From positions 124,001 to 188,000 of the forward strand of contig JAUNDT010000001.1 of NCBI GenBank assembly GCA_030525945.1: a stretch of 64,000 nucleotides of DNA. Direction: 5' to 3'. Origin of the DNA: Coriobacteriaceae bacterium (lineage in GTDB: Bacteria > Actinomycetota > Coriobacteriia > Coriobacteriales > Coriobacteriaceae). Each line of letters starts with the position of its first letter. Positions within the stretch are counted from its first letter, which is position 1. Shown piece after piece: positions 1 to 8,347 of the stretch. Made by a program: the position numbers and the translations under genes. Below the pieces are notes generated by a model. That model made no database searches, was not told the origin of the DNA, and worked only from the letters and a program-made list of their open reading frames with translations.

Positions 1-68
1 CCGCTGGACGATACCCCAATCAGACGGCACGATCGCGCAGGCGAAGGTGCCGTACTAGTGTAGCGTAC

Positions 69-977
69 CTAGTCGCTTAATGCATCACACAAACCGTCGA
101 GCAGGCGAACCGCCAGCGTCTGCGCGTCACTCGAGGTGAACATGCCGTACGTCGTAATGCCGGTGAGCTCGATGCGCAAACGGATGGGCTTCGACGTCGC
201 CGCCGCCACGGCGGTCTTGATGCGCAGCGGCAGATTGTTGCACTGCGCCAGCTCAATGGTCGCGCGCGGCTCGGCGTCCTCGGGCAGCCCCTCGGAGGCG
301 ATCTCGATCACCAGGTCAACGTCGCTCGGAGCCGACTCGTCATACAGCACGATCCCACTGCCGTCCGTGGTTGCCGTGGCGATGTTCCACACGCGCGAGG
401 CCACATTACGCGCGATAGCGTCCTCGCCGCCGATGGCGATGTGCCAGCTCTCCAGCACGCTCGCTGCGCGGGCAAAGCCCATGCGGGCCTCGGCCTCAAC
501 GTCCACCACCGAGGGCTTGCCCTCCCACACATGGTGCAGGCGGTTGATGTAAGCGAACGTATCCTGGAACGCCATGCCGTCGGCGAACAGGCCCACGTTC
601 TCCTGGAACTGCTGCAGGGCCGCCTCGGTATGAGGGCCAAAGTAGCCGTCGTCCACGCCGCAGGCAAAGCCGAGCGTGTTCAGCGCGCGCTGCAACGCGC
701 GCACATCGGCGCCATGGAAGTTCGGCATGCGCAAATACAGCGTGCGATCGCCCAGCTTGTAGGAGGCGTCGACCAGCGCGCTCCAGCACGCGCTGTCGAC
801 CTCGTCCCCCGCCTCGAGCCCCTGCTCAGCGCGGAAGGCATTGACCGCGGCGATGGTCGAGGCGCCGAACTCCTGCGCGGCGGCCTCAGCGCTGTCGATT
901 GCATATCCCAAGGAGGTCAAGCGCGTCTGGACATCCTCGACGGCAGGCCCCTGCATTCCCTGTTTGATGGACTCCAT
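69..977 (-). CDS. Peptidoglycan-binding domain protein
   Basis: A 302-aa protein that begins with two PG_binding_1-like repeats (about residues 5-70 and 78-140; the second has the typical VRALQRALNTLGF and DGYFGPHTEAAL pattern). These modules normally hold a protein on peptidoglycan. The remaining 160 residues are acidic and match nothing I recognise. The layout recalls CwlM-type amidases, but I see no amidase zinc ligands. No signal peptide follows the chosen start. I start at ATG 977 because GAGGGG lies just upstream; the open frame continues further but without a ribosome site. It is divergent from the HAD gene. The domain call is firm, the role unknown. Confidence 0.75.
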   Translation of the reverse strand: MESIKQGMQGPAVEDVQTRLTSLGYAIDSAEAAAQEFGASTIAAVNAFRAEQGLEAGDEVDSACWSALVDASYKLGDRTLYLRMPNFHGADVRALQRALNTLGFACGVDDGYFGPHTEAALQQFQENVGLFADGMAFQDTFAYINRLHHVWEGKPSVVDVEAEARMGFARAASVLESWHIAIGGEDAIARNVASRVWNIATATTDGSGIVLYDESAPSDVDLVIEIASEGLPEDAEPRATIELAQCNNLPLRIKTAVAAATSKPIRLRIELTGITTYGMFTSSDAQTLAVRLLDGLCDALSD

Positions 978-1157
978 GCGAATCCCCTCGTAACCTGGCG
1001 CACGGCACGCAAAGCGGCGGCGCGGGTGTTCCACCGCGCGAGCCCGCAGACCCACGCGACATACAGGGTATAGTGTACCAACACTCACGCATACACGCAC
1101 AAGCTCCACTGCGCTATCATTGCCCCGCACCCAACCCGCTCAGAAAGGCATGCTCAC

Positions 1158-1814
1158 ATGACGTTTTCCCACGTGATCTTCGACCTCGACGGCACACTTC
1201 TCAACACGCTTGAGGACCTCGTGCTCGCCGGCAACCACATGTGCGAGCTTCACGGATGGCCGACGTTCACGCCCGACGAGTACCGCTACAAGATCGGCAA
1301 CGGCCAGCTCAAGCTCGTTGAGCGCCTGATTCCCGCCGAGTTCGCCGGAGACGGCCGCGTGTTCGAGCAGGCGCTTGCGGAGTACCGCGCCTATTATGCC
1401 GAACACAAGCGCGACCACACCGCTCCCTACGACGGCATTCTTCCCTTGCTCGACCAGCTGCGCGACGCGGGCGTTACCCTCGCGGTGCTTTCGAACAAGG
1501 ACCACGCCGCGACCGAGCCGCTCGTGCGCGAGTACTTTGGCGAGCGCTTTGCCCTGGCGCAGGGGCGCATCGACGCGTTCCCGCCCAAGCCCGAGCCGCC
1601 TATTACGCTCCATGTGCTGAAGGAGCTCGGCGCCGACCCCAGCACCACGCTCTACGTGGGCGATTCGAACGTCGATGTCGCATGCGGGCACAACGCCGGC
1701 ATGCGCTCCTGTGGCGTTGCCTGGGGCTTCCGCGGACGCGCGGAGCTGGAGGCAGCGGGCGCCGATTACGTCATCGAGGCGCCGCACAAGCTGCTCGACA
1801 TCGTGCTCGGCTAA
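1158..1814 (+). CDS. HAD-family hydrolase, phosphoglycolate phosphatase-like
   Basis: A 218-aa HAD phosphatase. Motif I is FDLDGTLLNT (Asp nucleophile near residue 9), motif II lies in VLSNKDH, the motif III lysine in PPKPEP and motif IV is VGDSNVD. A helical cap domain fills residues 20-85, as in the Gph/PGP subfamily. It should dephosphorylate a small phosphorylated metabolite in the cytoplasm; phosphoglycolate is the family default, but the substrate cannot be read from sequence. AGAAAGG precedes the ATG. It is monocistronic and convergent with the lipoprotein gene; a palindromic repeat lies between them. Confidence 0.85.
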   Translation: MTFSHVIFDLDGTLLNTLEDLVLAGNHMCELHGWPTFTPDEYRYKIGNGQLKLVERLIPAEFAGDGRVFEQALAEYRAYYAEHKRDHTAPYDGILPLLDQLRDAGVTLAVLSNKDHAATEPLVREYFGERFALAQGRIDAFPPKPEPPITLHVLKELGADPSTTLYVGDSNVDVACGHNAGMRSCGVAWGFRGRAELEAAGADYVIEAPHKLLDIVLG

Positions 1815-1869
1815 CACGCAGCGGGCCTTCGCCGGGCCTAGCCAGCCGCAATGAGGCTCGATTACAGCA

Positions 1870-1940
1870 GAAACCTCCCCCAATGCAGCGGTGGTTTAGC
1901 GGGTTTCCCCGTAAACCACCCTGGTATTGGGGGAGGTTTC
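1870..1940. repeat. Palindromic 42-bp-period repeat, locus A (two units)
   Basis: A 71-bp inverted repeat whose outer arms GAAACCTCCCCCAAT and ATTGGGGGAGGTTTC are perfectly complementary, with inner arms GTGGTTTA and TAAACCAC. It consists of two 27-bp units starting 42 bp apart. It lies between two convergent genes and can fold into one long hairpin. The same unit recurs at 20274-20502 and 59276-59790. Confidence 0.85.
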
Positions 1941-2099
1941 ACTTGTATTTCGGAACGAAGCAGCCGGGCCCGCAGCCCTGCCGACGGGCTGCGGGCTGCA
2001 CGTGGGCTCTCAGCGGCGGCGCGGCAGCCGGCTGGACCGCGTGTGCCTAACCGCACCGCCAGGCACCACCGCCAGCCCTGCCGGCAAAACTCGCCGGCG
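1941..2099. other. Convergent intergenic remainder with a GC hairpin
   Basis: Between the repeat and the lipoprotein stop lies a GC hairpin at about 1969-1997 (GCCCGCAGCCC pairing with GGGCTGCGGGC). It has no T-run on either strand, so I do not call it an intrinsic terminator. No gene is visible. Confidence 0.4.
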
Positions 2100-2660
2100 C
2101 TACTGCATGGCGGAGAGAATCTGCAGTTCCGTGCCCTCGACGGGCTGCCACACGCCCTCCCCGTCCTTCTCGTACTCGAACGCGACCGTGGCCTCCTTGG
2201 GCTCAACGGACTTGGTCACATCCATGAGCATCTTGCCGACCTCAACGTACAGCTCCTGCTCGTTCGCGTACGCTGCGGGGTCGATGTTGGCCATGAACTC
2301 CTCGGACTGCTTGGAGAATTCCTCCAGGATGTCCGTCATGGACTTCATCGTGATGGTCACCTCGGCTTTTGCCGTGCCGGCCTCCTCATCGACCGTGATG
2401 TCGCCGATCTTGTAGGCAAACCCGTCCAAGTACGCCTCCGCGTACTCCTCCGAATCGATGCCGAGCATCTCAAAGCCCGCGCCGCCGCTGGCCTCCATCG
2501 CATCGACCAGCTCATCGTCCTCCGGCGAGATCTCCTCGAACTGCGCCTCGAGGTCCTCGCGGATGAGCTCCTCCACGGACGGGCCGCCGCACGCGGAAAG
2601 CAAGACCGTGCAGGCCAGGGCGCAGGCGGCAAGCGGGGCAACCCAGAATTTCTTGATCAT
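2100..2660 (-). CDS. Putative lipoprotein (DUF5105-like)
   Basis: A 186-aa exported lipoprotein. The N-terminus is a basic start, a hydrophobic stretch and the lipobox LSAC, with Cys24 as the expected lipidation site. The mature part is acidic and alpha/beta, with a VDEEAGTAKAEVTITMKS strand pattern resembling the small DUF5105-type lipoproteins of gut actinobacteria; that family link is from memory. ATG 2660 is preceded by GGAGGTCATC. It lies downstream of pyrE behind a terminator, with a TATAGT -10-like box on the minus strand near 2733-2738, so it is probably transcribed alone. Role unknown. Confidence 0.75.
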   Translation of the reverse strand: MIKKFWVAPLAACALACTVLLSACGGPSVEELIREDLEAQFEEISPEDDELVDAMEASGGAGFEMLGIDSEEYAEAYLDGFAYKIGDITVDEEAGTAKAEVTITMKSMTDILEEFSKQSEEFMANIDPAAYANEQELYVEVGKMLMDVTKSVEPKEATVAFEYEKDGEGVWQPVEGTELQILSAMQ

Positions 2661-2735
2661 GATGACCTCCGAACGACGGTGGCTGGCGCGGGGCCCGCGC
2701 GCGAAGTGCCACGACTCGCATGACGCCCCATACTA

Positions 2736-2773
2736 TAAAACGGGCGCGCATGGGGGGGTCCACGCGCGCCCGT
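2736..2773 (-). terminator. Intrinsic terminator of pyrE
   Basis: Read on the minus strand, ACGGGCGCGC and GCGCGCCCGT form a stem followed by TTTTATAG. It sits about 50 bp beyond the pyrE stop. Confidence 0.75.
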
Positions 2774-2820
2774 ATTCGGCAAACGGTCGGCGTGCGCCGC
2801 TCACCGATATGTTCATGCAC

Positions 2821-3504
2821 TTATTCGCGTGCGCCGTACTGCTCGTAGTAGGCGTCGATGGCGGCCTTGAGCTCGTCGTCGATCACCACGCGGCCCGCCA
2901 CCTCACGGTTGTAGAGATGCTCGGTCACCTCGGCCATGCTCACGATGCTCGCCACGGGGAAGCCGTACTTGGCCTCGATCTCCCTTTGCGCCGTGGTGAT
3001 GCCGCCCTTGCCGACCTCCATGCGGTTGAGGCTCACGATAAGGCCCTTGACCTCGACGTTCGCCGCATCCATGAGCTTGGGATAGGTTTCGTCGATGGAC
3101 TTGCCCGAAGTGGTCACGTCCTCGACCATCACCACGCGGTCGCCGTCCTTGAGCTCGTAGCCCAGCATGCCGCCCTTGTCGGCGCCGTGGTCCTTGACCT
3201 CCTTGCGGTCGGAGCAATACTTGACCTCCTTGCCGTACAGCTTGTGCATGGCGATGGCGGTCACCACGGACAGCGGAATACCCTTGTAGGCGGGGCCGAA
3301 CACCACGTCGAAGTCCAGGACGAAGTTGTCGTGGATGGCGCGGGCGTAGTACTCGCCCAGGCGCATGAGCTGCTCGCCCGTCACATAGGCGCCGGCGTTC
3401 ATGAAGAACGGGGACTTGCGGCCGCTCTTGAGGGTGAAGTCGCCGAACTTGAGCACGTCGGACTCGACCATGAACTCGATGAACTCTTGCTTGTAAGCCT
3501 CCAT
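2821..3504 (-). CDS. pyrE: Orotate phosphoribosyltransferase
   Basis: A 227-aa type I phosphoribosyltransferase that joins orotate to PRPP to make OMP in pyrimidine synthesis. The PRPP-binding signature VVMVEDVTTSGKS is clear (about residues 120-132), and the N-terminal KFGDFTLKSGRKSPFF loop is typical of PyrE. Length is normal for the family. The start at 3504 follows an AGTCCTCATGG-like context (GGGAGTCCTC on the minus strand). No other pyr genes are adjacent. It is bounded downstream by the terminator at 2736-2773. Confidence 0.93.
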   Translation of the reverse strand: MEAYKQEFIEFMVESDVLKFGDFTLKSGRKSPFFMNAGAYVTGEQLMRLGEYYARAIHDNFVLDFDVVFGPAYKGIPLSVVTAIAMHKLYGKEVKYCSDRKEVKDHGADKGGMLGYELKDGDRVVMVEDVTTSGKSIDETYPKLMDAANVEVKGLIVSLNRMEVGKGGITTAQREIEAKYGFPVASIVSMAEVTEHLYNREVAGRVVIDDELKAAIDAYYEQYGARE

Positions 3505-3567
3505 GAGGACTCCCTTCGACCTGACCGGTCATGCGCTGAGCGTGTATTGGCTGCTCTTTAGGGTAGC

Positions 3568-3602
3568 AAAAACGCGCCCCAGCCGCTTGGCCGAGGCGCG
3601 TA
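3568..3602 (-). terminator. Intrinsic terminator of the LPXTG gene
   Basis: On the minus strand, CGCGCCTCGGCC and GGCTGGGGCGCG form a stem with a short loop, followed by TTTTTG. It lies 60 bp past the stop of the LPXTG protein. Next to it, at about 3601-3640, a 17-20-bp segment (TATGGGCGCGGTGGGAG) is directly duplicated. Confidence 0.75.
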
Positions 3603-3659
3603 TGGGCGCGGTGGGAGGGGTATGGGCGCGGTGGGAGAACTCGCTCCGGCGGTCAGTAT

Positions 3660-5270
3660 TTACTCCGCGCTGGTATCGCTCGCAGAGCTGCCGTCGCGCT
3701 CGCGCTCCTTTTTGCCCAGGGAGAGGAAGGACGCTCCCGCGGCGGCAAGGCCGGCGGCACCGGTGAGCACCATGGCGGTGATGTCGCCCGTGCTCGGCAG
3801 GCCCCCGCTGGTGTTCGCGGACCTACCGGTGCCCTCGGACTTCTGCTGGGACGCCGCCTTGTTGTTCGCGTCCTTCGAGCTGGTGCCGAGCGTGTTCATG
3901 GTGTCGACAGGCTTATCCTCGGGCTTGGGATCCTTGGCGCTCGGCGAATCGTCGGGCGCAGGCGCCGCGGGATCCCTGGCGGAATCATCCTGAGTGGAGC
4001 TGGAATCGCCGTTGCCGTCCTGCTCTGTACCCTGCTCGGGAGCGGGGTCGGCGGGCACCTCGGGAGCGGGCTCTTGCTCGGGGGCATCCGGCTGCGGAGC
4101 GGGCTCGGGCTGCGGCTGGGACTCGGGTTGCGGAGCTGGCTCGGGCGCGGGCTCAGGGCTCGGCTGCGGCTGAGGTTCCGGCTGAGGTTCCGGTTGCGGC
4201 TCCGGCTTCACCTCGGGCTTCGGATCCGGCTTGGACTCGGGCTGCGGGGCAGGCTCGGGTTTCGTCTCCGGTTCGGGCATGGGCTCCGGCTGGGGCTCGG
4301 GCTTTGCCTCAGGCTCCGGCTTCACCTCAGGCTCGGGCTCAGGCTGCGGAGTCGGCACCACGTTCTGCTCGGCATCGTGCTCGTCAAGGTACTTCAGGCA
4401 CAGGGCCTTCTCCTTGCGATACCTGTTCTGCCAACCCTCCCAATACTGCGGCTGGCTCGAGCAGTAATACGACACGCGCTCAACCACGGTGTCGCACAGC
4501 GCGGTGACCAGCTCGCGGTCGGACATGCCATTGCTCAGCTTGGCGTCGCGGAAGTAGTTCTGAACACCGCCCTGGCCAAAGAGGTTGCACATGCCCCACA
4601 CCAGGCCCTTAACGCAGTCGGCGCGGTTGCTCACGTCCACGCCGTAGGACTTGAGCAGCATCCGCTCAACCGGCACGTAGTAGTTGTTGTACGCGTACGC
4701 ATCCTGCAGCGCGGAGAATTCGGCGGGGTCGGCTGCATAGGCCGCGTGCCATGCGTCGTTCAACGTCTGGGCGGCGGGCTTGAGCTGCTTTTTCGCCGAA
4801 TCGTACAGGCTCACCGAGCCATTCGTGAGCACGTCGCGCTGGGCAAGCACCGCGTCGAACATGCCATATTTTGACGGGTTGTAATCGCGCACCTGCTGAA
4901 TGAACGGCAGCAGGCTGTAGCGGCGGTCGAACTGGTAATACCCCATCGCGTTATAGCCGTCGCCGTAGGAAAGCCCCTGGTCGTAATTGCAGTTGCTCTC
5001 GTACTTGGCGAAGTACTTCATCTCGTCGGAAAGCGCCACGGGCTCCAAGCTCGATGCGGAGCGTGCACGGACCTGCGCCGTAGCGGCGGCCGCCTCCTCG
5101 TAAAAATCCGCCTTGTCGTACTCGGCGGGAGCGGGCAGGTTGCCGTTCGAGCTATCGGCATTCTCCGCAGTCGCCTGCGCGGTGTTCGCAACGGCGGGCA
5201 GTGCAACGCCACCGAGCGTGAGCGTCGCCGCCAAGCCAGCGACAACCGCCTTGTTGCGGGGCTGAGGCAT
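3660..5270 (-). CDS. LPXTG-anchored lysozyme-like surface protein with PEP-rich stalk
   Basis: A 536-aa cell-wall-anchored protein. Order: signal peptide (1-30, cleavage near AVA/NTA), a globular domain at about 70-300, a stalk of P-E-P, K-P-E-P and Q-P-E-P repeats at about 310-420, an acidic Ser/Asp-rich linker, and a sorting signal LPSTG plus hydrophobic segment and basic tail. The globular domain contains [10 protein letters not shown] and [13 protein letters not shown], which resemble the catalytic-Glu and substrate regions of lysozyme-like or VgrG-associated muramidases; that is inference. ATG 5270 follows AGGAGGAACT; the longer upstream frame lacks a ribosome site. No sortase gene is in the window. 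Confidence 0.8.
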   Translation of the reverse strand: MPQPRNKAVVAGLAATLTLGGVALPAVANTAQATAENADSSNGNLPAPAEYDKADFYEEAAAATAQVRARSASSLEPVALSDEMKYFAKYESNCNYDQGLSYGDGYNAMGYYQFDRRYSLLPFIQQVRDYNPSKYGMFDAVLAQRDVLTNGSVSLYDSAKKQLKPAAQTLNDAWHAAYAADPAEFSALQDAYAYNNYYVPVERMLLKSYGVDVSNRADCVKGLVWGMCNLFGQGGVQNYFRDAKLSNGMSDRELVTALCDTVVERVSYYCSSQPQYWEGWQNRYRKEKALCLKYLDEHDAEQNVVPTPQPEPEPEVKPEPEAKPEPQPEPMPEPETKPEPAPQPESKPDPKPEVKPEPQPEPQPEPQPQPSPEPAPEPAPQPESQPQPEPAPQPDAPEQEPAPEVPADPAPEQGTEQDGNGDSSSTQDDSARDPAAPAPDDSPSAKDPKPEDKPVDTMNTLGTSSKDANNKAASQQKSEGTGRSANTSGGLPSTGDITAMVLTGAAGLAAAGASFLSLGKKERERDGSSASDTSAE

Positions 5271-5366
5271 AGTTCCTCCTAGGGTCCGCCTTCCACATGC
5301 GGGATGGCTGCGTGTAAAGTGCGTTTGCGGCAAGGCCACAAAAAGAGATACACCCAGTATGAATGA

Positions 5367-5403
5367 AAAAGCGCGCCCCGAATGTGTTTTTCGGGGCGCG
5401 ACA
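5367..5403 (-). terminator. Intrinsic terminator of ilvE
   Basis: On the minus strand CGCGCCCCGA pairs with TCGGGGCGCG around a short A-rich loop and is followed by CTTTTTC. It lies 22 bp after the ilvE stop. Confidence 0.85.
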
Positions 5404-5424
5404 TCGCGTTCTACAAGGCGTACA

Positions 5425-6465
5425 CTAGCAGATCTTGCAAACCCAACCGTGCGTGTCCTCGAGCTCGCCGGACTGGATGCCGGTCAACGTGGAGCGCAGC
5501 TTGGCCATCACCGGGCCGGACGTCTCGTGACCCGCGGGGAACACCACCACGTCCTCGCCCTCGTGGATCTCGCCCACCGGGCTAATCACGGCGGCGGTGC
5601 CGCACAGGCCGCACTCGGTAAAGGCGCCGCTCTTGACCTCGGCCCACTCAACCGGGCGCTCGTCCACCGCAATGCCCAGGTCCTGCGCAACCTGCACCAG
5701 CGAGCGACGCGTGATGGACGGCAGGATGGAGTCGGTGTGCGACTGCGGCACCACGAGCGTGCCGTCCTTCGCTACGAACAGCACGTTGGCGCCGCCGGTC
5801 TCCTCAACATACGTGCGGCTCTCGGAATCCAGATACAGGTTCTCGGCGTACCCGTTCGCGTGCGCCTCGGTCACCGCCTTGAGGCTCATCGCGTAGTTCA
5901 GGCCGGCCTTGATATTGCCCGTACCGTGCGGCGCGGCGCGATCGTACGGGGAAACGCACAGCTTAACGGCCGTGTCGCCGCCCTTGAAGTACGGGCCCAC
6001 CGGCGTGACCAGAATGCGGAACTGGTACTCCGTGGCGGGCTTCACGCCAATGACGTCGCCCGTGGCGAACATGAGCGGGCGAATGTAGAGCGTGGCGCCC
6101 GAGCCATGCGGCGGCACCCACGCGAGGTTCGCCTGAACGACCTGCTTAACGGCGTCGACGAAGCGCTCGATGGGAAACTGGGGCATCACCAGACGCGCGG
6201 CGGAGTCGGCCATGCGCTGCGCGTTCATGTCGGGGCGGAAGCACACCACCGAGCCGTCGGCGGTGGTGTAGGCCTTGAGGCCCTCAAAGACCTCCTGGCA
6301 GTAGTGCAGAATGCCCGCGCACTCGGACATCTGGATGGTGTGGTCGGCGGTGAGGCAGCCCTCGTCCCACGCGCCGTCCTTGTAGTTAGACACGTAGCTG
6401 TAGTCGGTCTTGCGGTAGCTAAAGTCGAGGTTGCCCCAGTCGAGGTCCTTCTTTTCCACGCTCAT
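5425..6465 (-). CDS. ilvE: Branched-chain amino acid aminotransferase
   Basis: A 346-aa fold-type IV PLP aminotransferase that interconverts Leu, Ile and Val with their 2-oxo acids using glutamate/2-oxoglutarate. The [10 protein letters not shown] motif, [15 protein letters not shown] (PLP lysine inside) and [11 protein letters not shown] are diagnostic of the long class II BCAT form; length is normal. ATG 6465 follows AAGGAGCTGCGC; the longer frame upstream has no ribosome site. A terminator-like hairpin ends only about 15 bp before the start codon, which may limit readthrough into the gene. No other ilv genes are adjacent. Confidence 0.93.
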   Translation of the reverse strand: MSVEKKDLDWGNLDFSYRKTDYSYVSNYKDGAWDEGCLTADHTIQMSECAGILHYCQEVFEGLKAYTTADGSVVCFRPDMNAQRMADSAARLVMPQFPIERFVDAVKQVVQANLAWVPPHGSGATLYIRPLMFATGDVIGVKPATEYQFRILVTPVGPYFKGGDTAVKLCVSPYDRAAPHGTGNIKAGLNYAMSLKAVTEAHANGYAENLYLDSESRTYVEETGGANVLFVAKDGTLVVPQSHTDSILPSITRRSLVQVAQDLGIAVDERPVEWAEVKSGAFTECGLCGTAAVISPVGEIHEGEDVVVFPAGHETSGPVMAKLRSTLTGIQSGELEDTHGWVCKIC

Positions 6466-6480
6466 GCGCAGCTCCTTTAC

Positions 6481-6511
6481 AAAAAGCCGGGCGCGCGAAC
6501 GCCCGGCTGGC
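6481..6511 (-). terminator. Terminator-like hairpin between dedA and ilvE, in the ilvE leader
   Basis: On the minus strand GCCGGGCG-TTCGCG-CGCCCGGC is followed by TTTTTG and then directly by the ilvE ribosome site. A TACAAT -10-like box lies upstream at about 6528-6533 on the same strand. It is either the dedA terminator or a leader attenuator of ilvE. Confidence 0.75.
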
Positions 6512-6599
6512 TGTCGACGTGATGTAATTGTACTCCACCGCGATGGAGCGCCCGGATGACGCACCGCGCGTTAACGGAAACATCGCGGGTGCGGAGAGC

Positions 6600-7250
6600 T
6601 TACTTGCCCTCGGCGTCGCGGCGCTTCTGCTCCTCGCGCGCGGGGACGATGCGGAACTTGACCCACCACGCGGCCACGGCGACCACCGCAAGCACGAGCA
6701 CGATCTTGACCGCGCTCGACACCCACTCGGCCTGCGCGGTGATGGTCTCCCAAGCGTCGCCCGCCCAAAAGCCCAGTGTGCACAGGATGGTGTTCCACAC
6801 CAGCGAGCCCACGAGCGTGTAGAGCGCGAACTTGACCATGTTCATCTTGGCGGTGCCGGCGGGCACGGAAATGAGGCTGCGCACAACCGGCACGCAGCGG
6901 CAAATGAGCACCGTGACCTGGCCTTTACGGTCGAACCAACCGATCGCCTTGGCAACGTCATCGGAATGAAAGCCCAGCATGCGCATGGGCTTGGTGTCAA
7001 AGAAGCCCTCGAGTCGCTCCTGCGAGAGCAAACGACCGATGCCGTACAGGATGTAGGCGCCGATGACCGAGCCCGCCGTCGCCGCGGCGATCACGAGCGG
7101 CAGCGTCATGTCGGTCTTAGTAACGAGGAAGCCCGAGAGCGGCAGAATCAGCTCGCTGGGAATGGGCGGGAAGATGTTCTCGAACAAAATAAGGGCCGAC
7201 ACGGCCAGATAGCCGAACTGGCTGATGAAGTCGAAGAATGCCTCTTGCAT
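6600..7250 (-). CDS. DedA-family (SNARE-associated, VTT) membrane protein
   Basis: A 216-aa polytopic protein of the DedA/VTT family, which includes undecaprenyl-phosphate and lipid flippases. Seen: an amphipathic N-terminus with FENIFPPIPSELILPLSGFL (the conserved E-x-x-x-P-x-P-x-E re-entrant motif), GSVIGAYILYGIGRLLS, and the second re-entrant motif ICRCVPVVRSLISVPAGTAKM; then two further membrane helices. ATG 7250 is chosen because the protein aligns with family N-termini from there; AAAGGACGG is about 10 bp upstream, slightly far. The tail is basic. It is divergent from cysE. The exact lipid substrate is unknown. Confidence 0.85.
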   Translation of the reverse strand: MQEAFFDFISQFGYLAVSALILFENIFPPIPSELILPLSGFLVTKTDMTLPLVIAAATAGSVIGAYILYGIGRLLSQERLEGFFDTKPMRMLGFHSDDVAKAIGWFDRKGQVTVLICRCVPVVRSLISVPAGTAKMNMVKFALYTLVGSLVWNTILCTLGFWAGDAWETITAQAEWVSSAVKIVLVLAVVAVAAWWVKFRIVPAREEQKRRDAEGK

Positions 7251-7594
7251 GGTCCGGAAGTCCGTCCTTTCGGGGAATCCGCGTGCACAACGTTCACCAT
7301 AATAGCCGCGGGCCAGCAGAGCCGCAGGTACCGCACACAACGCCCACGGGCCGATGCGAGGTGCGGAGCGCCTGTGCGGGGCGAAGCGCTGCCGGGGTAG
7401 CAGCCGGGGCTGGGGCGCCGCCGCAGATGCGCGCGAACCGCACCCGCGCACCGCGCCCACGCGCCGTCCGCCGCAGTCCCGCACCTTCGCGCCGCGCCGC
7501 ATGTTTATTCCTAGTAGATTGCTCGACATTATGGAACTCGGCGCGTACCATTTCGGAGGTACCGCCGCGCCAACCGCATCGCATAAGGAGAGCC
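7251..7594. other. Divergent dedA/cysE intergenic region
   Basis: Contains no gene I can support. The left two thirds are GC-rich. The right part, before cysE, is AT-richer (ATTCCTAGTAGATTGCTCGA near 7505-7524) and holds a small inverted repeat GTACC-ATTTCGGA-GGTAC next to the cysE start, a plausible place for the cysE promoter or a regulator. No consensus -35/-10 pair is clear. Confidence 0.35.
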
Positions 7595-8296
7595 ATGGGA
7601 GCCATCGCCACTGTTCGCGAGGACATCGCAACCGTCCGGGCCCATGATCCCGCAGCTCAAAGCAAGCTCGTCATCTTCCTCTCCTACCCCGGGCTCCACG
7701 CCAAATGGATGCACAGCCTGGGGCACTGGCTGTGGAAGCACGACCTGCGCGCGGTGGCCCGCGTTCTGTCCCAAATCACGAGGTTTGTCACCGGGGTCGA
7801 AATCCACCCCGCCGCCCAGATCGGCAAGCGCCTGTTCATCGACCACGCCATGGGCGTCGTGATTGGCGAGACCGCCGTTGTGGGCGACGACTGCGTGCTG
7901 TACCAGGGCGTTACCCTGGGCGGCACGGGCAACGAGAGCGGCAAGCGGCACCCCACGCTGGGCAACGGCGTGCACGTGGGGTCCGGTGCCAAGGTGCTCG
8001 GGAACATCACCATCGGCGATAACGTGCGCATTGGCGGCAATTCGGTTGTAGTGAAGGACGTGCCGAGCGACTGCACGGTCGTGGGTATTCCGGGGCGCAT
8101 CATCAAGCGCAACGGGTGCCGCGTGCTCAACGAGGCGTTCGACGCCCGCAAGCATCGCGAGAACATGCCCGACCCGGTCGAGGAGGCATCGCGCATGAAC
8201 CGCGAGTGCATCGAGCACAACGCCGCCCGCATTGTCGAGCTCGAGCGGCAAGTCGCCGAGCTGAACCAGCTGGTCGAAGCCCTTTCCAAGCGATAA
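7595..8296 (+). CDS. cysE: Serine O-acetyltransferase
   Basis: A 233-aa enzyme that acetylates serine from acetyl-CoA, the first step of cysteine synthesis. The left-handed beta-helix hexapeptide repeats run from about residue 70 to 165 (GVEIHPAAQIGKRLFIDHAMGVVIGE, and GNITIGDNVRIGGNSVVVKD), with the catalytic His in FIDHAMG and TLGGTGNESGKRHPT. The N-terminal helical part is short, as in the Gram-positive CysE form. The C-terminal 35 residues form a coiled coil (VELERQVAELNQLVEAL), an addition that could aid oligomerisation. ATG 7595 follows TAAGGAGAGCC. The partner cysK is not nearby. Confidence 0.92.
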   Translation: MGAIATVREDIATVRAHDPAAQSKLVIFLSYPGLHAKWMHSLGHWLWKHDLRAVARVLSQITRFVTGVEIHPAAQIGKRLFIDHAMGVVIGETAVVGDDCVLYQGVTLGGTGNESGKRHPTLGNGVHVGSGAKVLGNITIGDNVRIGGNSVVVKDVPSDCTVVGIPGRIIKRNGCRVLNEAFDARKHRENMPDPVEEASRMNRECIEHNAARIVELERQVAELNQLVEALSKR

Positions 8297-8328
8297 AAAA
8301 GCGCCCCGAGGCACGGGGCCCGGGGCGC
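8297..8328 (-). terminator. Intrinsic terminator of pepD
   Basis: GCGCCCCG pairs with CGGGGCGC. On the minus strand the stem is followed by TTTTTT, so it serves the minus-strand dipeptidase gene; on the plus strand, after cysE, there is no T-run. Confidence 0.75.
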
Positions 8329-8347
8329 CTCACAAGGCTATGCGGTC

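Noticed and set aside
4074..4874. Plus-strand frame rich in Leu-Arg-Gly repeats
   Set aside because: It is the antisense reading of the Pro-Glu-Pro stalk of the LPXTG protein; the repeat comes from that coding repeat.
6466..6590. Leader peptide or T-box controlling ilvE
   Set aside because: The only short frame in the leader has no run of Ile, Leu or Val codons, and no T-box sequence (such as UGGNACC) precedes the hairpin.
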